Both the position numbers and the translations under genes were made by a program. The notes under the pieces were generated by a model that did not search any database, had not been told where the DNA came from, and saw nothing but the letters and a program-made list of their open reading frames with translations. From positions 635,227 to 699,226 of the forward strand of contig NZ_MAYT01000001.1 in assembly GCF_001685015.1 (NCBI RefSeq): a DNA stretch of 64,000 bases, in the 5' to 3' direction. This document shows positions 8,765 through 18,773 of this stretch, in pieces (the stretch's first letter is position 1; each line of letters starts with the position of its first letter). The stretch is from Pseudobacillus wudalianchiensis (GTDB lineage: Bacteria > Bacillota > Bacilli > Bacillales > Domibacillaceae).

Positions 8765-9739
8765 TGATTCAAATAACGCTTCAAGATTTATGGAGGCTTG
8801 TTCAGACCCTAAAGCGATGAGCAGCTTTAAGCGTGCTTTTTGCCCATTTAATCCATTGGAGAAGATAACCCCCAGCTCTTTCAATTGTTTGCCGCCGCCT
8901 TCATATCCGTATATGTCTTGGACGATGCCGTTAAAGCATCGAGAGACGAGTACAACAGGGATTTTTTCATTGATCAGTTCTTTCACTGCTGAAACGGCGG
9001 CAGGAGGCAGGTTGCCTTGGCCAAGCGCTTCGATCACCACTCCGTCGTAATGGAGTTCTTTCAAAGCGGACAGCAAATAAGAGTCCATGCCGGCGTATGC
9101 TTTTATTAACGCTACTCGCTTATCGACTGCAGCGACAGGAATTTTCCGGCGAATGGCCGGCTCGTGATGAAAAAGAACCTTTCTTTTTGTAATAATCCCG
9201 ATCGGCCCGTATTGAGGACTTTGGAAGGTTGAAATATTGCTGGTATGCGTCTTTGTGACGTTATCAGCTGAGTGAATCTCATCATTCAAAACGACCATCA
9301 CCCCTTTGCCCTTAGCCTCGCTGCAGGCTGCTACACGGACAGATGAAATTAAATTATAAAGCCCGTCTGCTCCGATTTCATTGCTAGAGCGCATAGCACC
9401 TGTTACAACTACCGGAACATCCGTTGTCAGGGTTAAATCGAGAAAATAAGCGGTCTCTTCCAGCGTGTCTGTCCCATGCGTGATGACGACCCCATCAAAT
9501 GGTTTTTTCTGAAGTGTCTGCTCAATTAAATTTTTAAGTTCAAGCATCTCTTTCGGAGTAATGTGTGGAGAAGGAAGATGAAATGGTTCGGCAGAAACAA
9601 TTGTCGCCACCTCATCGAATAAATGGTCAAATGAAACGAGAGGATTTTTATCGGTTGGCTTCACTGCCCCTGATTGCTTGTCTTCCTGCATCGAAATAGT
9701 ACCGCCTGTATGGATAACGAATATTCGTTTTTTCAACAA
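8762..9739 (-). CDS. ansA: L-asparaginase, type I (AnsA)
   Basis: Hydrolyses L-asparagine to aspartate and ammonia in the cytoplasm. 325 residues with the two asparaginase signatures: HTGGTI near the N-terminus (the first Thr is the expected nucleophile) and THGTDT around 87-92, carrying the second Thr and Asp. There is no signal peptide, so the type I (cytosolic) form fits. The start is TTG at 9739, eight bases after GGAGG; a second TTG at 9736 is possible, and the upstream TTG at 9754 lies inside the ribosome site. In B. subtilis ansA is elsewhere, with ansB. Here it stands alone, convergent with ypdA and divergent from prsW. Confidence 0.92.
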   Translation of the reverse strand: MLKKRIFVIHTGGTISMQEDKQSGAVKPTDKNPLVSFDHLFDEVATIVSAEPFHLPSPHITPKEMLELKNLIEQTLQKKPFDGVVITHGTDTLEETAYFLDLTLTTDVPVVVTGAMRSSNEIGADGLYNLISSVRVAACSEAKGKGVMVVLNDEIHSADNVTKTHTSNISTFQSPQYGPIGIITKRKVLFHHEPAIRRKIPVAAVDKRVALIKAYAGMDSYLLSALKELHYDGVVIEALGQGNLPPAAVSAVKELINEKIPVVLVSRCFNGIVQDIYGYEGGGKQLKELGVIFSNGLNGQKARLKLLIALGSEQASINLEALFES

Positions 9740-9835
9740 AAGAAAAACCTCCAATGTACAAATTTGGATTATCTATGTTCAATCCTTTTTAATAATGATA
9801 CGATGAAGAAAACCGAAAGAAAAGAGGCTAAACGA

Positions 9836-10519
9836 ATGCTGGCGGTTTTTTCGGCAGGTGTGGCTCCTGGACTGGCGCTTTTATGTTATTTTTATTTGCG
9901 TGATCAATATGAAACAGAACCGGTAGCAACGGTAGCGAAAGCGTTTATTTACGGGGTGCTGCTTACTTTTCCGGTCATGTTCATTCAGTATGTGATAGCA
10001 GAAGAGGGAATCGCTCTTTCTAATGCGGCTACTGCTTTTTTAACGAGCGGGCTGTTTGAAGAGTTCGTGAAATGGTTTATCTTATTTTATTTAATTTATC
10101 AGCATATGGACTTTGATGAGCCGTATGATGGCATTGTGTATGGGACGAGTGTGTCGCTTGGTTTTGCGACAGCGGAAAATATTCTCTACTTATTGGCTTA
10201 CGGGGTAGAACATGCTTTTTTTCGGGCATTGCTTCCAGTTTCAAGCCATGCACTTTTTGGGGTGCTAATGGGATTTTATTTGGGAAAGGCTAAATTCAGC
10301 CAAGATGGGAAGAGAAACAAATGGTTATGGCTTTCTCTTCTCAGTCCATTTTTGCTGCATGGATTATACGATTATATTTTATTTATTGAATCGGTTTGGC
10401 TTTATTATATGATCCCTTTTATGTTATTTCTTTGGTGGTTAGCCTTGAAGAAGGTGAAGCAAGCCCATAGATTGACGGACCAACATCATCTTCGAATCGT
10501 TCGGGATAGAAGCTCTTAA
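9836..10519 (+). CDS. prsW: Intramembrane protease PrsW
   Basis: A 227-residue multi-pass membrane protein. The PrsW signature EExxK is visible as FEEFVKW (E75, E76, K79), with further conserved residues in TAEN (E114), SSHALFG (H138) and LHGLYDY (H175). In B. subtilis PrsW (YpdC, 218 residues) makes the first cut in the anti-sigma factor RsiW, releasing SigW under envelope stress. Upstream Met codons at 9803 and beyond lack ribosome sites; the ATG at 9836 follows AAAGAGG. It precedes sleB, as in B. subtilis. Whether rsiW-sigW exists in this genome cannot be seen here. Confidence 0.93.
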   Translation: MLAVFSAGVAPGLALLCYFYLRDQYETEPVATVAKAFIYGVLLTFPVMFIQYVIAEEGIALSNAATAFLTSGLFEEFVKWFILFYLIYQHMDFDEPYDGIVYGTSVSLGFATAENILYLLAYGVEHAFFRALLPVSSHALFGVLMGFYLGKAKFSQDGKRNKWLWLSLLSPFLLHGLYDYILFIESVWLYYMIPFMLFLWWLALKKVKQAHRLTDQHHLRIVRDRSS

Positions 10520-10540
10520 TTGAAAAGGGCTTCTTTTTTT
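10508..10540 (+). terminator. Terminator after prsW
   Basis: AGAAGC and GCTTCT form the base of an imperfect stem followed by a run of seven T. It begins in the last codons of prsW. Confidence 0.75.
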
Positions 10541-10607
10541 GTATAAAAATATGCACCTTGCAAAAAATACCCGTACACATCATCGATGAGATGGAGGGCA
10601 AAAAAAG

Positions 10608-11390
10608 ATGAGAATTCGTTCTAATATGAAACAAACAGCGGTCATGATTTCGTTTGCTATTAGTCTCTTCACCGGCAGCTTATTTATTATGCCGGAAACT
10701 TCGCGTGCATTTTCCGGACAGGTCATCCAAAAAGGAGCTTCAGGGGATGATGTTATTGAACTGCAAGCGAGGCTTCAATACATCGGTTATTACAAAGGAA
10801 AAATCGACGGTGTATATGGCTGGGGAACTTACTGGGCGGTCCGCAACTTTCAAGAGGCTTTTGGACTGCCAATTGATGGTCTTGTTGGTGCCTCAACAAA
10901 GAATAAACTTGTAAAGGCATCAAAGTATGATGAAGCATATGTAAAATCACAAATTAATAAAGGCGGTTCCTTTACTTACTACGGAAAAGGAACCTCAAAG
11001 AATAAGCCGATAGCTCAAAGCACACCGCCTGGTTTTTCGCAGAATGATATCCAGTTAATGGCCAATGCAGTCCATGGAGAAGCGCGCGGAGAACCATACG
11101 AAGGGCAAGTAGCCGTAGCGGCAGTTATTTTAAATCGATTAGAAAGCCAAAGCTTCCCCAACACCGTATCTGGTGTTATTTTTGAGCCTCGCGCCTTCAC
11201 TGCTGTTGCAGATGGACAAATTTGGCTTACGCCGAACGAAACATCAAAGCGTGCGGTATTAGATGCCATTAACGGCTGGGATCCGACGGGGAATGCTTTG
11301 TATTATTTTAATCCTGATACAGCAACAAGTGCATGGATTTGGACGAGACCGCAAATTAAAAAAATCGGAAAGCATATTTTCTGTGAATAA
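10608..11390 (+). CDS. sleB: Spore cortex-lytic enzyme SleB
   Basis: A lytic transglycosylase that degrades spore cortex peptidoglycan at muramic-delta-lactam during germination. 260 residues: signal peptide (about 1-35), peptidoglycan-binding domain (about 40-102, with DGVYGWGTYWAV), a variable linker and the Hydrolase_2 catalytic domain (about 145-260). The expected catalytic glutamate is E158 in HGEARGE. A strong GGAGGG ribosome site precedes the ATG. It forms the usual two-gene operon with ypeB, 14 bases downstream. SigG control is known in B. subtilis; I could not fix a convincing SigG promoter here. Confidence 0.96.
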   Translation: MRIRSNMKQTAVMISFAISLFTGSLFIMPETSRAFSGQVIQKGASGDDVIELQARLQYIGYYKGKIDGVYGWGTYWAVRNFQEAFGLPIDGLVGASTKNKLVKASKYDEAYVKSQINKGGSFTYYGKGTSKNKPIAQSTPPGFSQNDIQLMANAVHGEARGEPYEGQVAVAAVILNRLESQSFPNTVSGVIFEPRAFTAVADGQIWLTPNETSKRAVLDAINGWDPTGNALYYFNPDTATSAWIWTRPQIKKIGKHIFCE

Positions 11391-11404
11391 AAGGGGGGAT
11401 TACG

Positions 11405-12754
11405 ATGCTGCGTGGATTAATGATTGCTGTATTATCGCTGGCCGCTGTTGGTGCTGGTGTCTGGGGTTATCAAGAGCATAAAGAAAAGAATGCTATTTTA
11501 ATCAATGCTGAAAACAGCTACCAACGCGCTTTTCATGATTTAACCTTTGGAATAGACCGGATCCATGATCAAATCGGGGCTACTTTAGCTATGAACTCTC
11601 GTAAGTCGCTTTCGCCGGCGCTTGCTGATGTCTGGCGGCTTACATCGGAAGCACAAAGTGACGTTGGCCAGCTGCCGCTGACCCTCTTGCCATTCAATAA
11701 AACAGAAGAATTTCTCGGCAATATGGGTGAGTTTAGTTATAAAGCGGCTGTTAGAGATTTAGAGAAAGAACCGCTTACCGATAAGGAATATAATCACTTA
11801 AAAAATCTATATAACCAGTCAGCTGATATTCAAGGTGAATTGAGAAAAGTTCAGCATATGACACTAAAAAATAACTTAAGATGGATGGACGTAGAAATGG
11901 CTTTAGCTTCTGAAAAAGAAGGAGACGATAATACTATCATCGATGGATTCAAAACAGTAGAGAAAAAAGCAGAAGGCTACAGTGAAACGAATGCTAGTAC
12001 ACTTCCCGGTGACACAAATGAGCTGGATGTAAATCATTTGAAGGATAGTAAAGCAGCGCCAATCACGAAAAGAGAAGCGAAAGAAAGAGCAAAATCCTAC
12101 ATTCAGATGAAGCAGGTAAACGATGTCAAGGTAACGAAAAGCGGGAAAGGATCTGACTTTTCTTTTTACAGTGTCTACATGAGAAATAACAAAGGTGAGG
12201 AAGCGAATATCGATATCACTAGAAAAGGCGGCTATCCGCTTTGGTATATCGTAAATAGAGAAGTGGGGGAGCAAAAAATTAGTTTAAATGAAGCAAACAA
12301 CAAGGCTGCCGCTTTCTTAGAGCGGCACAAAATGAAGGATCTGGTGCTTTATGATAGTACGCAATATGACAATGTTGGTGTCTTCACTTTTGTTGGCCAG
12401 CAGGATAAGGTTCGAATTTACCCAGATGCCGTGAAAGTAAAAGTAGCTTTGGATAATGGGCAAGTTGTTGGGGTAGCAGCGAACGAATATTTAGAGAACC
12501 ATCACGAGAGAAAATTGGAAAAGCCTGTATTAACAGAGAAGGAAGCAGAAAAATTTATTAACCCAAGAGTCCGCATACAGGAAAAGCGACTTGCTGTTGT
12601 TACAAATGAACTTAATCAGGAAGTGCTGTGCTATGAGTTTTTAGGCACTCTGGGTGAGGAAACCTATCGCATTTTAATTAATGCAAAAGACGGAACAGAG
12701 GAGCAAGTGGAACGAATGAATCAAGCAGAACCAGTTTATGACAACCTGTTATAA
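11405..12754 (+). CDS. ypeB: Germination protein YpeB
   Basis: 449 residues, with an N-terminal membrane anchor (about 2-20), a helical N-terminal domain (about 30-180) and PepSY-type repeats in the C-terminal half (for example residues 219-450, with ITKREAKERAKSYI and SLNEANNKAAAFLE). YpeB is needed for SleB to be present and stable in the dormant spore and is proteolysed during germination. It is co-transcribed with sleB; the ribosome site AAGGGGGG is strong. Confidence 0.96.
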   Translation: MLRGLMIAVLSLAAVGAGVWGYQEHKEKNAILINAENSYQRAFHDLTFGIDRIHDQIGATLAMNSRKSLSPALADVWRLTSEAQSDVGQLPLTLLPFNKTEEFLGNMGEFSYKAAVRDLEKEPLTDKEYNHLKNLYNQSADIQGELRKVQHMTLKNNLRWMDVEMALASEKEGDDNTIIDGFKTVEKKAEGYSETNASTLPGDTNELDVNHLKDSKAAPITKREAKERAKSYIQMKQVNDVKVTKSGKGSDFSFYSVYMRNNKGEEANIDITRKGGYPLWYIVNREVGEQKISLNEANNKAAAFLERHKMKDLVLYDSTQYDNVGVFTFVGQQDKVRIYPDAVKVKVALDNGQVVGVAANEYLENHHERKLEKPVLTEKEAEKFINPRVRIQEKRLAVVTNELNQEVLCYEFLGTLGEETYRILINAKDGTEEQVERMNQAEPVYDNLL

Positions 12755-12779
12755 AAGTTCCAATTAGAGTGATCGTTCA

Positions 12780-12808
12780 TTGCTTTTTTACTACTCACCT
12801 ACTATAAT
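12780..12808 (+). promoter_or_regulatory. SigA promoter of ypfA
   Basis: TTGCTT (12780-12785), a 17-base spacer and a perfect TATAAT (12803-12808), about 60 bases before ypfA. Confidence 0.65.
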
Positions 12809-12867
12809 TCGAAGAAAGAATGAATGTAAGCCCCCGCTAGGGAGAAGGAATTAGGTGAGTGATAACA

Positions 12868-13530
12868 ATGATTGAGACGGGGATGTATTTACTGCTTGTT
12901 TCTACAGATGAGGAAGGTCAACAAGAGCATTATCGCTGCCGAGTAGCGGATATCGATGAGGGAGAGGTACTCATTGATTACCCGGTGAATATTAGCACGA
13001 ATCGCTCTACTTTTTTCGTGGATGGTACACAGCTCTCGGCTGAATTCATTGATCCAAAATATTCTTCAGCTGTTTACACGTTTAATACTGAAATAAAAGG
13101 CCGGACGAAAAGGGAGATTCCACTTTTAATCCTCCATGATCCAGGTCCAGAGAAGTATGAGCGCATTCAAAGGCGGAAATTCGTCCGGGTTCCTACACCG
13201 GTTGATATAGCTGTTCACTTGGACAATACTCCCCCTTTTACAGCTGCGACGGAGGATATTAGTGCTGGAGGGATTGCCGTAGCTCTGCCAACAGGAATAG
13301 AGGCCGAAAGTGGAAATAGAGGAAGAGTATATCTTTCTATTCCGATGCAATCCGGTGAGCGTTATTATTTTGAAATACCTGTGTCTATTGTACGAGTACG
13401 CACAGATCATAAAGATCGGGTTATTGCCTCGGTTGAGTTCATAGACATACGGCAGACGGACCAGCAGATTTTACTTCGCTTCTGTTTTGAACGCCAGCTC
13501 ATTATGAAAAGAAAAGGATTAATTCAATGA
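12868..13530 (+). CDS. ypfA: PilZ-domain c-di-GMP binding flagellar brake (YpfA/MotI)
   Basis: 220 residues with an N-terminal YcgR-like domain (about 1-95) and a C-terminal PilZ domain (about 98-212). Both c-di-GMP binding motifs are intact: the RxxxR-type segment QRRKFVR (about 101-107) and DISAGG (about 130-135). In B. subtilis this protein (DgrA/MotI, 217 residues) binds c-di-GMP and acts on the flagellar stator MotA to inhibit swimming. The GTG at 12859 overlaps the ribosome site TAGGTGAG; the ATG at 12868 has an 8-base spacing. Confidence 0.93.
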   Translation: MIETGMYLLLVSTDEEGQQEHYRCRVADIDEGEVLIDYPVNISTNRSTFFVDGTQLSAEFIDPKYSSAVYTFNTEIKGRTKREIPLLILHDPGPEKYERIQRRKFVRVPTPVDIAVHLDNTPPFTAATEDISAGGIAVALPTGIEAESGNRGRVYLSIPMQSGERYYFEIPVSIVRVRTDHKDRVIASVEFIDIRQTDQQILLRFCFERQLIMKRKGLIQ

Positions 13531-13533
13531 CCA

Positions 13534-13558
13534 CCTGCCAGTCGGCAGGCTTTTTTTT
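13534..13558 (+). terminator. Terminator after ypfA
   Basis: CCTGCC and GGCAGG with a 4-base loop, followed by C and eight T. Confidence 0.82.
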
Positions 13559-13580
13559 GCAGAAATAATCTCTCTCCATA

Positions 13581-13589
13581 TGATAGAAT
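13581..13589 (+). promoter_or_regulatory. Extended -10 promoter of cmk
   Basis: TGA-TAGAAT, 32 bases before the cmk start. A TTGCAG upstream is 21 bases away, too far for a normal -35, so recognition would depend on the extended -10. Confidence 0.45.
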
Positions 13590-13620
13590 AAGGAGAAAAA
13601 ATGTTTAGAAGGTGGACGTT

Positions 13621-14301
13621 ATGAAAAAACAAATTCAAATAGCCATTGACGGCCCGGCTGCCGCAGGGAAAAGTACCGTAGCAAAAATTATCGCTGAAAA
13701 GCTATCCTATATTTATATTGATACAGGTGCCATGTATCGAGCTCTGACATACAAAGCTCTTCAAACAGATACTAATTTAGAAGATGCAGAAAAGCTGTTA
13801 GAGCTGCTCCGTAAATCAGTTATTGATTTAAGACCAGGAAAAGCCGGCCAGCTCGTCTTTATAAATGATCAAGATGTGACAAACGAAATTAGAACAAACG
13901 AAGTAACAAATGTCGTTTCCTTTGTCGCCAAACATGCGCCTGTTCGCCAAGAGATGGTCAAGCGCCAGCAGCTGTTTGCTGAAAAGGGGGGAGTCGTCAT
14001 GGATGGACGTGATATCGGTACCCACGTCCTTCCTGATGCCGAGGTGAAGATTTTTCTTAAGGCAAGTGTAGAAGAGCGAGCGAAAAGAAGACATTTGGAA
14101 AACATTTCTAAAGGGTTTTCGTCAGATATAGAGAAATTAAAAGAAGAGATTATTCTTCGCGATAAAATGGATTCAGAACGAGAAGCCGCTCCGCTAAAAA
14201 AAGCGGAAGATGCAGTAGAACTAGATACGACTTCTTTATCCATTATGGATGTTGTCGATAAAATTATTTCTATTGTAAAAGAAAGGGAACAAGCATGGTA
14301 A
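13621..14301 (+). CDS. cmk: Cytidylate kinase
   Basis: Phosphorylates CMP and dCMP with ATP. 226 residues, with the P-loop GPAAAGKST at 11-19, the [11 protein letters not shown] segment of the NMP-binding region and the VMDGRDIGT motif near residue 125, all typical of bacterial Cmk. The ATG at 13621 follows AGAAGGTGG. It overlaps plsC by seven bases, and in B. subtilis is followed directly by ypfD, so plsC is an extra member here. Confidence 0.97.
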   Translation: MKKQIQIAIDGPAAAGKSTVAKIIAEKLSYIYIDTGAMYRALTYKALQTDTNLEDAEKLLELLRKSVIDLRPGKAGQLVFINDQDVTNEIRTNEVTNVVSFVAKHAPVRQEMVKRQQLFAEKGGVVMDGRDIGTHVLPDAEVKIFLKASVEERAKRRHLENISKGFSSDIEKLKEEIILRDKMDSEREAAPLKKAEDAVELDTTSLSIMDVVDKIISIVKEREQAW

Positions 14302-14879
14302 CATTTTATACAATTGCTAGATCAGTCGTAAAATCGGTATTAATGCCCCTTTATCGTGTAGAAGTACGTGGACGGGAGCATTTTCCGAAAGAAGGCGGTG
14401 TCCTTCTATGCAGCAATCATATTGATAATCTTGATCCTCCATTAGTAGGTATTACCGCTCCAAGACCTATTTTATTTATGGCAAAAGAAGAGTTGTTTAA
14501 AATTCCCGTTTTCGGGAAAATGTTAGCTAACTTGAATGCATTTCCCGTTAAAAGAGGAGCGAGTGATAGAGAAGCTCTTCGAAAAGGGATTAAATTTTTA
14601 AAAGAAGGCAAAGTGCTCGGGCTTTTTCCGGAAGGCACCCGTTCTAAAACAGGTGAAATCGGCGAAGGAATGGCAGGGGCAGGATTCTTTGCTTTGCGCA
14701 CAGATGCCCATGTTGTGCCATGTGCCATCATTGGCCCCTATAAAGCATTTCGGAAGGTGAAAGTAGTATACGGTCCTCCGATTGATATGGAAGAGCTGCG
14801 CGGCCGCAAAGCAAGTGCTGAAGAAACAACAGCCGTCATTATGTCTCATATCCGTCGCTTAAAAGAGGAATCACAATAA
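14295..14879 (+). CDS. plsC: 1-acyl-sn-glycerol-3-phosphate acyltransferase (PlsC)
   Basis: Transfers a second acyl chain to lysophosphatidic acid to make phosphatidic acid at the membrane. 194 residues, with the acyltransferase catalytic motif NHxxxxD (H42, D47 in NHIDNLD) and the acceptor-binding motif FPEGTRS (112-117). The start overlaps the end of cmk by seven bases, so the pair is translationally coupled. B. subtilis carries its plsC elsewhere; the cmk-plsC-ypfD order is known in other bacilli. Confidence 0.93.
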   Translation: MVTFYTIARSVVKSVLMPLYRVEVRGREHFPKEGGVLLCSNHIDNLDPPLVGITAPRPILFMAKEELFKIPVFGKMLANLNAFPVKRGASDREALRKGIKFLKEGKVLGLFPEGTRSKTGEIGEGMAGAGFFALRTDAHVVPCAIIGPYKAFRKVKVVYGPPIDMEELRGRKASAEETTAVIMSHIRRLKEESQ

Positions 14880-14907
14880 AAGCTTACTGCTTGACAAATG
14901 CGGTCAA

Positions 14908-14936
14908 TTGTTAGAAGTTAGTAGAAAGAATATTTT
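14908..14936 (+). promoter_or_regulatory. Possible SigA promoter of ypfD
   Basis: TTGTTA (14908-14913), a 17-base spacer and TATTTT (14931-14936). A perfect TTGACA at 14891-14896 lacks a good -10 at 16-18 bases, so the assignment is uncertain. Confidence 0.35.
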
Positions 14937-14978
14937 ATCAAATAAATGTAAGTAGTTCTGTATTAAGGAGGAGTACAT

Positions 14979-16127
14979 ATGACAGAGGACATGAATCAAG
15001 TAGAAGTGAACAATTACGCAGTGGGCGATAAAGTACAAGCAACTGTGGTAAAAGTGGAAGAAAAACAAGTCCAAGTTGAAATTGAAGGAAGCAAAAAAGA
15101 TGGTATTATTCCAATCAGTGAACTTTCCAGCCTCCATGTAGAAAAAGCAACCGATGTTGTGAAAGAGGGAGACAAACTCGAACTCCAAATAACAAAAGAA
15201 GAAGACGATCTTTATGTTCTTTCCAAACGAAAAGCAGATGCAGAAAAAGCTTGGGAAGAAATGCAAAAGCGCTTCGAGAATGGTGAAGTGTTTGAAGCTG
15301 AAGTAAAAGAAGTAGTAAAAGGCGGACTCGTTGTAGATCTTGGCATTCGCGGATTTATTCCTGCTTCGTTAGTGGAAGATCACTACGTTGAAGACTTTGA
15401 AGATTACAAAGGAAAAACAATGAGCTTTAAAATTGTTGAACTTGATCAGGAAAAGAACCGCTTGATCTTATCCCATCGAGCTGTGATTGATATGCAAAAA
15501 TCAGAAAACAAAAAGAAAGTGCTTTCTGAAATTCAGGCAGGAGATGTCCTTGAAGGGAAAGTACAGCGTCTAACAGATTTCGGGGCGTTCGTTGATATTG
15601 GCGGCGTAGATGGACTCGTGCACATCTCACAGTTGTCACATGAGCACGTTGAAAAGCCGTCTGATGTTATCCAAGAAGGCCAAGAAGTAAAGGTGAAAGT
15701 ATTATCTGTTGACCGAGACAGTGAAAGAATTTCTTTATCCATTAAAGAAACGCTTCCAGGACCTTGGACAAATATTTCTGAGAAAGCCCCTGTTGGAGCT
15801 GAGTTAACAGGAACTGTTAAGCGTCTAGTTTCTTATGGCGCATTCGTAGAAGTTTTCCCAGGAGTAGAAGGGTTAGTTCACATTTCGCAAATTTCTAACA
15901 GACATATCGGTACTCCTCATGAAGTATTAAAAGAGGGTCAAGAAGTAAAAGTAAAAGTCCTTGATGTGAACGAAGAAGAAAATCGTCTATCATTGACGAT
16001 GAAACCATTTGATGAAGAACCATCCCGCCAAGAAACAGAATCTTATACGATGCCGGAAGAAAATACTGGATTCCAGCTTGGCGAAATGATTGGGGATCAA
16101 TTAAAAGGATTAAAACGAGAAGAATAA
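14979..16127 (+). CDS. ypfD: S1 RNA-binding domain protein (ribosomal S1 homologue YpfD)
   Basis: 382 residues built from four S1/OB-fold domains (about 16-85, 103-170, 189-258 and 275-344). The third and fourth contain the repeated pattern [19 protein letters not shown] / [20 protein letters not shown]. It corresponds to B. subtilis YpfD (382 residues), often labelled ribosomal protein S1 homologue although it is shorter than the six-domain enterobacterial S1 and not essential in B. subtilis. Strong AAGGAGGAG ribosome site. Monocistronic, with a terminator downstream. Confidence 0.95.
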   Translation: MTEDMNQVEVNNYAVGDKVQATVVKVEEKQVQVEIEGSKKDGIIPISELSSLHVEKATDVVKEGDKLELQITKEEDDLYVLSKRKADAEKAWEEMQKRFENGEVFEAEVKEVVKGGLVVDLGIRGFIPASLVEDHYVEDFEDYKGKTMSFKIVELDQEKNRLILSHRAVIDMQKSENKKKVLSEIQAGDVLEGKVQRLTDFGAFVDIGGVDGLVHISQLSHEHVEKPSDVIQEGQEVKVKVLSVDRDSERISLSIKETLPGPWTNISEKAPVGAELTGTVKRLVSYGAFVEVFPGVEGLVHISQISNRHIGTPHEVLKEGQEVKVKVLDVNEEENRLSLTMKPFDEEPSRQETESYTMPEENTGFQLGEMIGDQLKGLKREE

Positions 16128-16136
16128 GCACTACAC

Positions 16137-16176
16137 GAAGTTCGGATCTGTTTGATATAGATCCGTTCTTCTTTTT
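16137..16176 (+). terminator. Terminator after ypfD
   Basis: GAAGTTCGGATCT and AGATCCGTTCTTC form a long, slightly imperfect stem followed by five T. Confidence 0.82.
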
Positions 16177-16208
16177 GAACGCATAGCATAAGAAAACGGT
16201 GATAAATA

Positions 16209-17258
16209 GTGACGAGGGCACAAAGAAAACGAGATCATATTCAATATGCGCTTTCTACAGGGCAAAATAGACGGACGGGGCTTGATGATATAACGTTTGT
16301 TCATCAAAGTCTTCCCGATACCGCGCTTGAGGAAATATCCATCCAAACGGAAATTGGCGGACTTTCACTAGGTTCGCCAATTTTTATCAATGCCATGACA
16401 GGCGGTGGCGGAAGAGAAACAGAGAGAATTAACGGCGAGCTGGCTCTAGCGGCAAAAGAAGCGGGAGTGGCGATGGCGGTCGGTTCCCAAATGTCGGCTT
16501 TAAAAAACCCGGAGGAACGGCGATCATTTAAAGTTGTTCGCAGGCTTTACAGAGACGGGATTATTTTGGCTAATTTAGGCAGCGAGGCAACTGTAGAACA
16601 GGCTGAAGCAGCGGTCGAAATGGTTGAAGCGAATGCTTTGCAAATCCACTTAAATGTCATTCAAGAGCTAACCATGCCGGAGGGTGATAGAAGCTTTAAG
16701 GGGGCGCTTGAGAGGATTGGGTTAATAGCTGATAAGTTGCCTGTCCCAGTCATCGTAAAAGAAACAGGCTTTGGGTTAGGTCGAGAGGCTATAAAGAAGT
16801 TGGCTGCCTTGCCTGTTGCTGCTGTTGATGTAAGCGGATTCGGCGGTACCAACTTTGCTGCTGTAGAAAATAAACGCCGTACGAAGAGACTGGATTATTT
16901 CAATAGCTGGGGAATTCCAACAGCCGCAGCCATTGTTGAATGTAAAACAGCTGTTGATCAGTTGGACGTGATCGCATCTGGAGGGCTGCAGAACAGCCTG
17001 GATGTCGCCAAATCGCTTGCACTTGGGGCAGCAGCGGCTGGGATGGCCGGTTCGCTGCTTAGTGTATTGATGGAAAGCGGCGCGGAGGCGTTGGCAGCGG
17101 AGCTATCTTCCCTGCACGAGGACCTTAAGCTGATTATGTGTGCGGTAGGAGCAAAGAAAGTGACAGATCTCCATAAAGTGCCTCTCATCCTTAGCGGAGA
17201 GACGTTCCACTGGCTTCATATCCGCGGATGTGATCCGGCTGCATTGGCTCAAAGATAG
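16209..17258 (+). CDS. fni: Isopentenyl-diphosphate delta-isomerase, type 2 (FMN)
   Basis: Interconverts isopentenyl and dimethylallyl diphosphate with FMN and Mg2+, the entry step to the heptaprenyl chain made by HepS/HepT in this window. 349 residues, the family length. Recognisable segments are KRDHI near the N-terminus, INAMTGGGG (about 58-66), a QxHLN substrate-binding region (about 143-148) and SGFGGTNFAAVE (about 209-220). The start is GTG, as the B. subtilis homologue also begins with TRAERKR. It lies about 80 bases after ypfD, and a terminator follows. Confidence 0.96.
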   Translation: MTRAQRKRDHIQYALSTGQNRRTGLDDITFVHQSLPDTALEEISIQTEIGGLSLGSPIFINAMTGGGGRETERINGELALAAKEAGVAMAVGSQMSALKNPEERRSFKVVRRLYRDGIILANLGSEATVEQAEAAVEMVEANALQIHLNVIQELTMPEGDRSFKGALERIGLIADKLPVPVIVKETGFGLGREAIKKLAALPVAAVDVSGFGGTNFAAVENKRRTKRLDYFNSWGIPTAAAIVECKTAVDQLDVIASGGLQNSLDVAKSLALGAAAAGMAGSLLSVLMESGAEALAAELSSLHEDLKLIMCAVGAKKVTDLHKVPLILSGETFHWLHIRGCDPAALAQR

Positions 17259-17351
17259 GGACATCACCCGTTCACAAGCAGCGGTTATTTCGGAAAACAA
17301 ATGATTATAGTTGCTTGGTACTAGGAATATTGATAAAATGAACGAGTTCAG

Positions 17352-17387
17352 AAAAAGCCCTTCTCCTGTCAGAAGGGTTTTATTTTT
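17352..17387 (+). terminator. Terminator after fni
   Basis: AAAAAGCCCTTCT and AGAAGGGTTTT with a 6-base loop and a T-rich tail. Confidence 0.82.
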
Positions 17388-17442
17388 ACGGATGGAAAAG
17401 CTAAAAATGAGATAGAATGTAGGTATAGAAAGGGTGAACCAA

Positions 17443-18753
17443 ATGGTGAAACCAGTTGTGGCGATTGTCGGTCGCCCGAACGTTGGAAAATCAACTATTT
17501 TTAACCGGATCGTCGGTGAGAGAATTTCAATTGTTGAAGATGTACCGGGCGTGACGAGAGATCGCATATATAGTACAGGTGAATGGCTAAATAATGAGTT
17601 TAATATCATTGATACAGGTGGAATTGACATTGGCGATGAACCATTTTTAGAACAAATACGCCAACAAGCGGAAATCGCCATTGAAGAAGCAGATGTCATC
17701 ATTTTCTTAACGAGCGGCCGTGAAGGAGTGACAACGGCAGATGAAGAAGTAGCTAAAATATTATACCGGTCCAAAAAGCCAATCGTTTTAGCTGTTAATA
17801 AAGTAGATAATCCGGAAATGAGAAGCCAAATTTATGATTTTTATGCTTTAGGCTTTGGTGAACCGTTCCCGATTTCAGGAGCTCACGGTATTGGCCTTGG
17901 GGATATGCTGGACGCTGTTGTCAGCCATTTTCCAAATGCGGATGAAGAAGAGTATGATGAGGATGTTATCAAATTTTCTTTAATTGGCCGCCCGAATGTC
18001 GGCAAATCTTCGTTGGTGAACGCGCTGCTTGGAGAAGAACGTGTCATTGTCAGTGACATCGCCGGCACAACGAGAGATGCCATTGACTCCCCTTATATGT
18101 ATGAGGGCCAAGAATATGTGATTATTGATACAGCCGGCATGCGTAAAAAAGGGAAGATTTACGAAACAACCGAAAAATACAGTGTGCTTCGGGCGCTCCG
18201 TGCCATCGAACGATCCGATGTCGTCCTCGTCGTTTTAAATGCTGAAGAAGGCATAAGAGAACAGGATAAGCATATTGCGGGCTACGCTCATGAAGCTGGA
18301 CGAGCTGTCATTATTGTCGTCAATAAGTGGGATGCTATTGAAAAAGATGAAAAAACAATGAAAGCATTCGAGGAAAAAATTCGTAGCCACTTTTTATTCC
18401 TTGACTATGCACCGATTGTTTTCCTTTCTGCTAAGACAAAGAAGCGGGTGCATACGTTGCTGCCAGTTATTAATCAGGTAAGCGAAAGTCATTCTATGCG
18501 CGTTCAATCCAGCGTCTTAAATGATGTTGTGATGGATGCAGTTGCAATGAATCCGACACCGACTGATAAAGGCAAGCGCTTGAGAATTTACTATGCAACA
18601 CAGGTAGCCGTTAAGCCGCCAACATTTGTTGTTTTTGTGAATGAGCCAGAGCTTATGCATTTCTCTTATGAGCGCTTTTTGCAAAATCGTATCCGTGAAG
18701 CGTTTGGCTTTGAAGGGACGCCGATACGCATTCTTTCACGTGCCCGAAAATAA
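17443..18753 (+). CDS. der: Ribosome biogenesis GTPase Der (EngA)
   Basis: Essential double GTPase for assembly of the 50S subunit. 436 residues, identical in length to B. subtilis Der. There are two GTPase domains: the first P-loop GRPNVGKS near 10-17 with DTGG, and the second GRPNVGKSS near 181-189 with DTAG and NKWD. A C-terminal KH-like domain follows (about 355-436). The GTG at 17434 is inside the AGAAAGGGTG ribosome site; the ATG at 17443 is chosen. gpsA follows after 20 bases, as in B. subtilis. Confidence 0.97.
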   Translation: MVKPVVAIVGRPNVGKSTIFNRIVGERISIVEDVPGVTRDRIYSTGEWLNNEFNIIDTGGIDIGDEPFLEQIRQQAEIAIEEADVIIFLTSGREGVTTADEEVAKILYRSKKPIVLAVNKVDNPEMRSQIYDFYALGFGEPFPISGAHGIGLGDMLDAVVSHFPNADEEEYDEDVIKFSLIGRPNVGKSSLVNALLGEERVIVSDIAGTTRDAIDSPYMYEGQEYVIIDTAGMRKKGKIYETTEKYSVLRALRAIERSDVVLVVLNAEEGIREQDKHIAGYAHEAGRAVIIVVNKWDAIEKDEKTMKAFEEKIRSHFLFLDYAPIVFLSAKTKKRVHTLLPVINQVSESHSMRVQSSVLNDVVMDAVAMNPTPTDKGKRLRIYYATQVAVKPPTFVVFVNEPELMHFSYERFLQNRIREAFGFEGTPIRILSRARK

Positions 18754-18773
18754 GGAAAAGCTGGTGAGTATCC

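Noticed and set aside
10540-10607. SigG promoter of sleB
   Set aside because: SigG control is expected from B. subtilis, but no pair of boxes at the right spacing was convincing by eye.
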